From Candidatus Rhodoferax bjergmarkensis (GTDB lineage Bacteria > Pseudomonadota > Gammaproteobacteria > Burkholderiales > Burkholderiaceae_C): 64,000 nt of DNA. Numbering within the stretch: the first letter of the stretch is position 1; the number at the start of each line of letters is the position of its first letter. The DNA lies in the NCBI GenBank assembly GCA_016708345.1, contig JADJFX010000009.1, positions 232,681 to 296,680 of the forward strand, given 5' to 3'. This document shows, piece by piece, positions 61,844-64,000 of this stretch. Below the pieces are notes generated by a model. The model made no database searches. It saw only the letters and a program-made list of their open reading frames with translations, and was not told the DNA's origin. A program made the position numbers and the translations under genes.

Positions 61844-62971
61844 TTAAGAACCCATGGCCTGGCGGGCCACCCATTGCTTGATCAGGCCGCTTTTTTCAAA
61901 CTCGTTCATGCCCCAGTTGCGCACGGTTTGCCACGGTACCTGATTTTGCGAAAACAATCTCTGCAGTCCATCCATGGCCACGCTCATGGCCAGTACTTCG
62001 GCCTTGCGTGATCGCTCATACCGGCGAAGCAATTTTTCATCTCCCACGCCGCGCCAGTACTCACGCTCATGCAAAAGCGTTGCCAGCGCCGCAACATCCG
62101 ACAAGCCCAAATTCAAGCCCTGCCCGGCCAGTGGATGCACGTTGTGGGCCGCATCACCCGCCAGCGCCCAGGCCATCCCTTGGTGGGTGCCTGCCCAGCG
62201 CTCGGTGTGGGCCATTTGCAATGGCCACGCGCTGCGCTCGCTGCACAGCGTGAGTTTGCCCAGGCAACCTTGGCTGGCGGCCTCCAGTTGCTGGCAAAAA
62301 TCAAAGGGGCTCAGTGCCAGCAGGGCCTGTGCCTTGTCTTCATGCACCGACCAAACCAGGGCGATGGTGCTGCCCTGGCTGCCGTCCAGCGGCAAAAACG
62401 CCAGGATGTCGCCCTTGGAAAACCATTGGCGGGCAACCTGGCCATGCGGTGTTTCACACCCGAGCCGCGCGGCAATGGCCGTTTGGTGGTAAGGCGTGAC
62501 ATCAAAATCAATGCCCAACTCTTCGCGCGTGCGACTGGCCTTGCCCTCGCAAATGACGGTCAGACTGGCTGGCTGGGGGGCGTCGATTATTTCAATCTGG
62601 GGTTGAAATCGGGCGGCGTCGGCCAGCAGGGCTTCAAGTGTCGGAACGTCCACAATCCAGGTCAAACCCGGAACCTTCAGTGCATCGGCAGAAAAGTTGA
62701 CCTCGCCGCCGTCGTCACCCAGCACACGCATGTTGCGCACTTCCGTGGCGTGCCGGGCATCGGGCCAGCAGCGAAGGGATTCAAGCAGTGCCTTCGACTT
62801 GGCGTTCAGCGCAAAGGCCCGCACGTCGGCCGTTGCCGGTGTAACAGCGCCTGCGGGTGCTGGGTTGGAGGCCACCAGACCCACGCGAAGGCGCTCGCGT
62901 GCCAGCAACAGTGCCAGTGTGCGCCCCACAATGCCGCTGCCGCGAATGCAAATATCAAAGGCTTGAGTCAT
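61844..62971 (-). CDS. UbiH/UbiF/VisC-family FAD monooxygenase
   Basis: The 375-residue protein has the dinucleotide motif ICIRGSGIVGRTLALLLARE, the second motif DILAFLPLDGS and GDAAHNVHPLAGQGLNLGLSDV, the ubiquinone-hydroxylase family signatures. It likely hydroxylates a ubiquinone precursor ring at the inner-membrane face. The ring position cannot be told. It ends 8 bases before the dsbC start, in the order UbiH-like, DsbC, M61. Confidence 0.92.
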   Translation of the reverse strand: MTQAFDICIRGSGIVGRTLALLLARERLRVGLVASNPAPAGAVTPATADVRAFALNAKSKALLESLRCWPDARHATEVRNMRVLGDDGGEVNFSADALKVPGLTWIVDVPTLEALLADAARFQPQIEIIDAPQPASLTVICEGKASRTREELGIDFDVTPYHQTAIAARLGCETPHGQVARQWFSKGDILAFLPLDGSQGSTIALVWSVHEDKAQALLALSPFDFCQQLEAASQGCLGKLTLCSERSAWPLQMAHTERWAGTHQGMAWALAGDAAHNVHPLAGQGLNLGLSDVAALATLLHEREYWRGVGDEKLLRRYERSRKAEVLAMSVAMDGLQRLFSQNQVPWQTVRNWGMNEFEKSGLIKQWVARQAMGS

Positions 62972-63040
62972 TTAAGGGATTGTAAAAGTCAGGTCAAAAT
63001 CAGCGAATCACGGTTTAACCCAAGTTTAGGGAGGCAACCC

Positions 63041-63961
63041 ATGCAGACAACGATCTTACCCGCGGGCGACGTCAGCGCCCGGCTTGCGCGCCTATTTGTA
63101 TATCCGGTCAAATCTTGCGCCGGGGTGGAACTGCAGGAATCAGTACTGACTGAAACGGGTCTGGCCTTGGATCGTGCCTGGATGGTGGTTGATGCCCACA
63201 GCAATTTTGTGACGCAGCGCCAGCAGCCTCGCTTGGTGCTGGTGCAGCCCAAGCTGCTTGCGCATGGGGTGCTGCTCAATGCACCCGGTATGCCGACCTT
63301 GACTTTGCCTGAGGCTGACAGCGGCTATATCAGCGGGCAGCGCGCACAGGTGAAGGTTTGGGACGATGTGGTGCCCGCGTTTGATATGGGCGATGAGGCC
63401 GCCCAGTGGTTCACCAGCTTCTTGGGGGGCACAGCAGACGGCTCACCGGCCAAAGATGTTCAACCCTACCGACTGGTGCGGTTTGACCCGGCGCACCAAC
63501 GTGTATCGAGCCTGACGTGGACCGCAGGGGTACAGGCCTTCAATCAGTTCAACGACGGATTTCCCTTGCTGGTGATCAGCGAGGCATCACTGGCGAATTT
63601 GAATGAAAAACTGGTGGCTGGCGGGCAAGACCCGGTTGGCATGGAGCGTTTTCGGCCCAATGTGGTGCTTTCCGGCCTGCAAGCGCACGATGAGGATCGG
63701 GTGGGGGTAATGACCCTGCAGGCAGATTTTGAGCAGGTATGGTTAAAACCAGTCAAGCCGTGTCCGCGCTGTCCTATTCCGAACATTGATCCCTTGAGCG
63801 GCATAGGCGGCACCCAAGTGAGTGATATGTTGCAGACTTACCGCCAAGATGCGCGCTTGGGTGGCGCGGTGACCTTCGGCATGAATGTGATTGTGCTGCG
63901 CGGTGTGGGGGCAGTGCTGCGTGTGGGGCAGTCACTGTCGGCTGATTTCGATTTTGGATGA
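63041..63961 (+). CDS. MOSC domain protein (YcbX-like)
   Basis: The ~306-residue protein has a MOSC N-terminal beta-barrel (LARLFVYPVKSCAGVELQESVLTETGLALDRAWMVVD) and a MOSC domain with NDGFPLLVISEASLANLNEKL, MERFRPNVVLSGLQAH and the family Cys in KPCPRCPIPNID. Members bind or transfer the molybdenum cofactor, for example in N-hydroxylated base reduction by YcbX. The start follows GGAGGCAACCC directly. Confidence 0.92.
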   Translation: MQTTILPAGDVSARLARLFVYPVKSCAGVELQESVLTETGLALDRAWMVVDAHSNFVTQRQQPRLVLVQPKLLAHGVLLNAPGMPTLTLPEADSGYISGQRAQVKVWDDVVPAFDMGDEAAQWFTSFLGGTADGSPAKDVQPYRLVRFDPAHQRVSSLTWTAGVQAFNQFNDGFPLLVISEASLANLNEKLVAGGQDPVGMERFRPNVVLSGLQAHDEDRVGVMTLQADFEQVWLKPVKPCPRCPIPNIDPLSGIGGTQVSDMLQTYRQDARLGGAVTFGMNVIVLRGVGAVLRVGQSLSADFDFG

Positions 63962-64000
63962 AGCTTGCAGGGGCGTCATTGCGCTCAGACCATGATGGAC

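Noticed and set aside
62069..63040. N-terminal extension of the MOSC gene frame
   Set aside because: The extension is antisense to the UbiH-like gene; the true MOSC start has a ribosome site at 63041.

Overview
The window looks like a chromosomal segment of a Betaproteobacterium in the order Burkholderiales, most likely family Comamonadaceae (Rhodoferax/Albidiferax/Polaromonas-like). This rests on the moderately high GC content, the betaproteobacterial gene pairs (secB-gpsA, nadC-nadA, the UbiH-like/DsbC/M61 cluster, a hisC-hisB-hisH-hisA order), an OmpC-type general porin, and a family of short dispersed repeats with the core GCGCGAGCAGCTATTAAA, which I recall from that family. It was identified by eye without any database search.

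Left part (1-30 kb): the 3'-truncated response regulator at the left edge is followed by a long minus-strand block. It holds an ElyC/YdcF-like envelope protein, a CdsA paralogue, a small membrane protein, a PAP2/dual-specificity phosphatase fusion, a frameshifted hydrolase/methyltransferase and a CDP-alcohol phosphatidyltransferase, matching the ynbABCD phospholipid cluster, with an RCK-type channel upstream. Next come an orphan MlaF-like ATPase, an HPP-CBS membrane protein, a three-lipoprotein CsgG/DUF4810/DUF799 operon, dcd, a tandem pair of orphan ~99-residue proteins, a porin with a clear terminator, a ParDE module, and a TetR-controlled gene for a very large fusion of RetSat-like desaturase, ferredoxin reductase and [2Fe-2S] ferredoxin. 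A housekeeping stretch follows: MinD-like ATPase with a diguanylate cyclase, thermonuclease, MoeB, CtpA, GpmA, rhodanese, GrxC, SecB, GpsA, NadC and NadA.

Middle part (31-45 kb): the end of nadA starts an accessory zone in which the 3' end of nadA occurs three times, interleaved with toxin-antitoxin modules (a PIN toxin/Phd-type antitoxin pair, a decayed duplicate of it, and a VapBC pair). It abuts a tight four-gene operon (DUF3348, a MotA/ZorA-like DUF802 protein with a long helical tail, a MotB/ZorB-like OmpA protein, DUF2894) that reads as an ion-driven envelope motor of unassigned purpose and is my best candidate for an undescribed system. A quinone-type oxidoreductase and a four-gene NAD(P)-linked 2-oxoacid oxidoreductase operon follow.

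Right part (44.6-64 kb): a 7 kb island is bounded by 163-bp direct repeats made of the 3' end of an AI-2E-family permease gene. It carries a RAYT transposase remnant with its inverted repeats, a secreted TPR-CHAT protease (frameshifted), a secreted dienelactone-hydrolase-like protein, an IS fragment, a dead ParE-type toxin-antitoxin module and an Rpn-family nuclease. To the right are the permease, a phasin-like Ala/Lys-rich protein, part of a histidine operon (hisC-hisB-hisH-hisA without hisF directly after), a DUF2505-like protein with a histone-like tail, tRNA-Met, enoyl-CoA hydratase, an M61 peptidase, DsbC, a UbiH-like monooxygenase and a MOSC protein.

Two unrelated host genes (nadA and the permease) show the same pattern: a copy of the gene's 3' end plus its downstream flank lies on the far side of inserted accessory genes. 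This suggests a common, possibly repeat-driven, insertion or duplication route.
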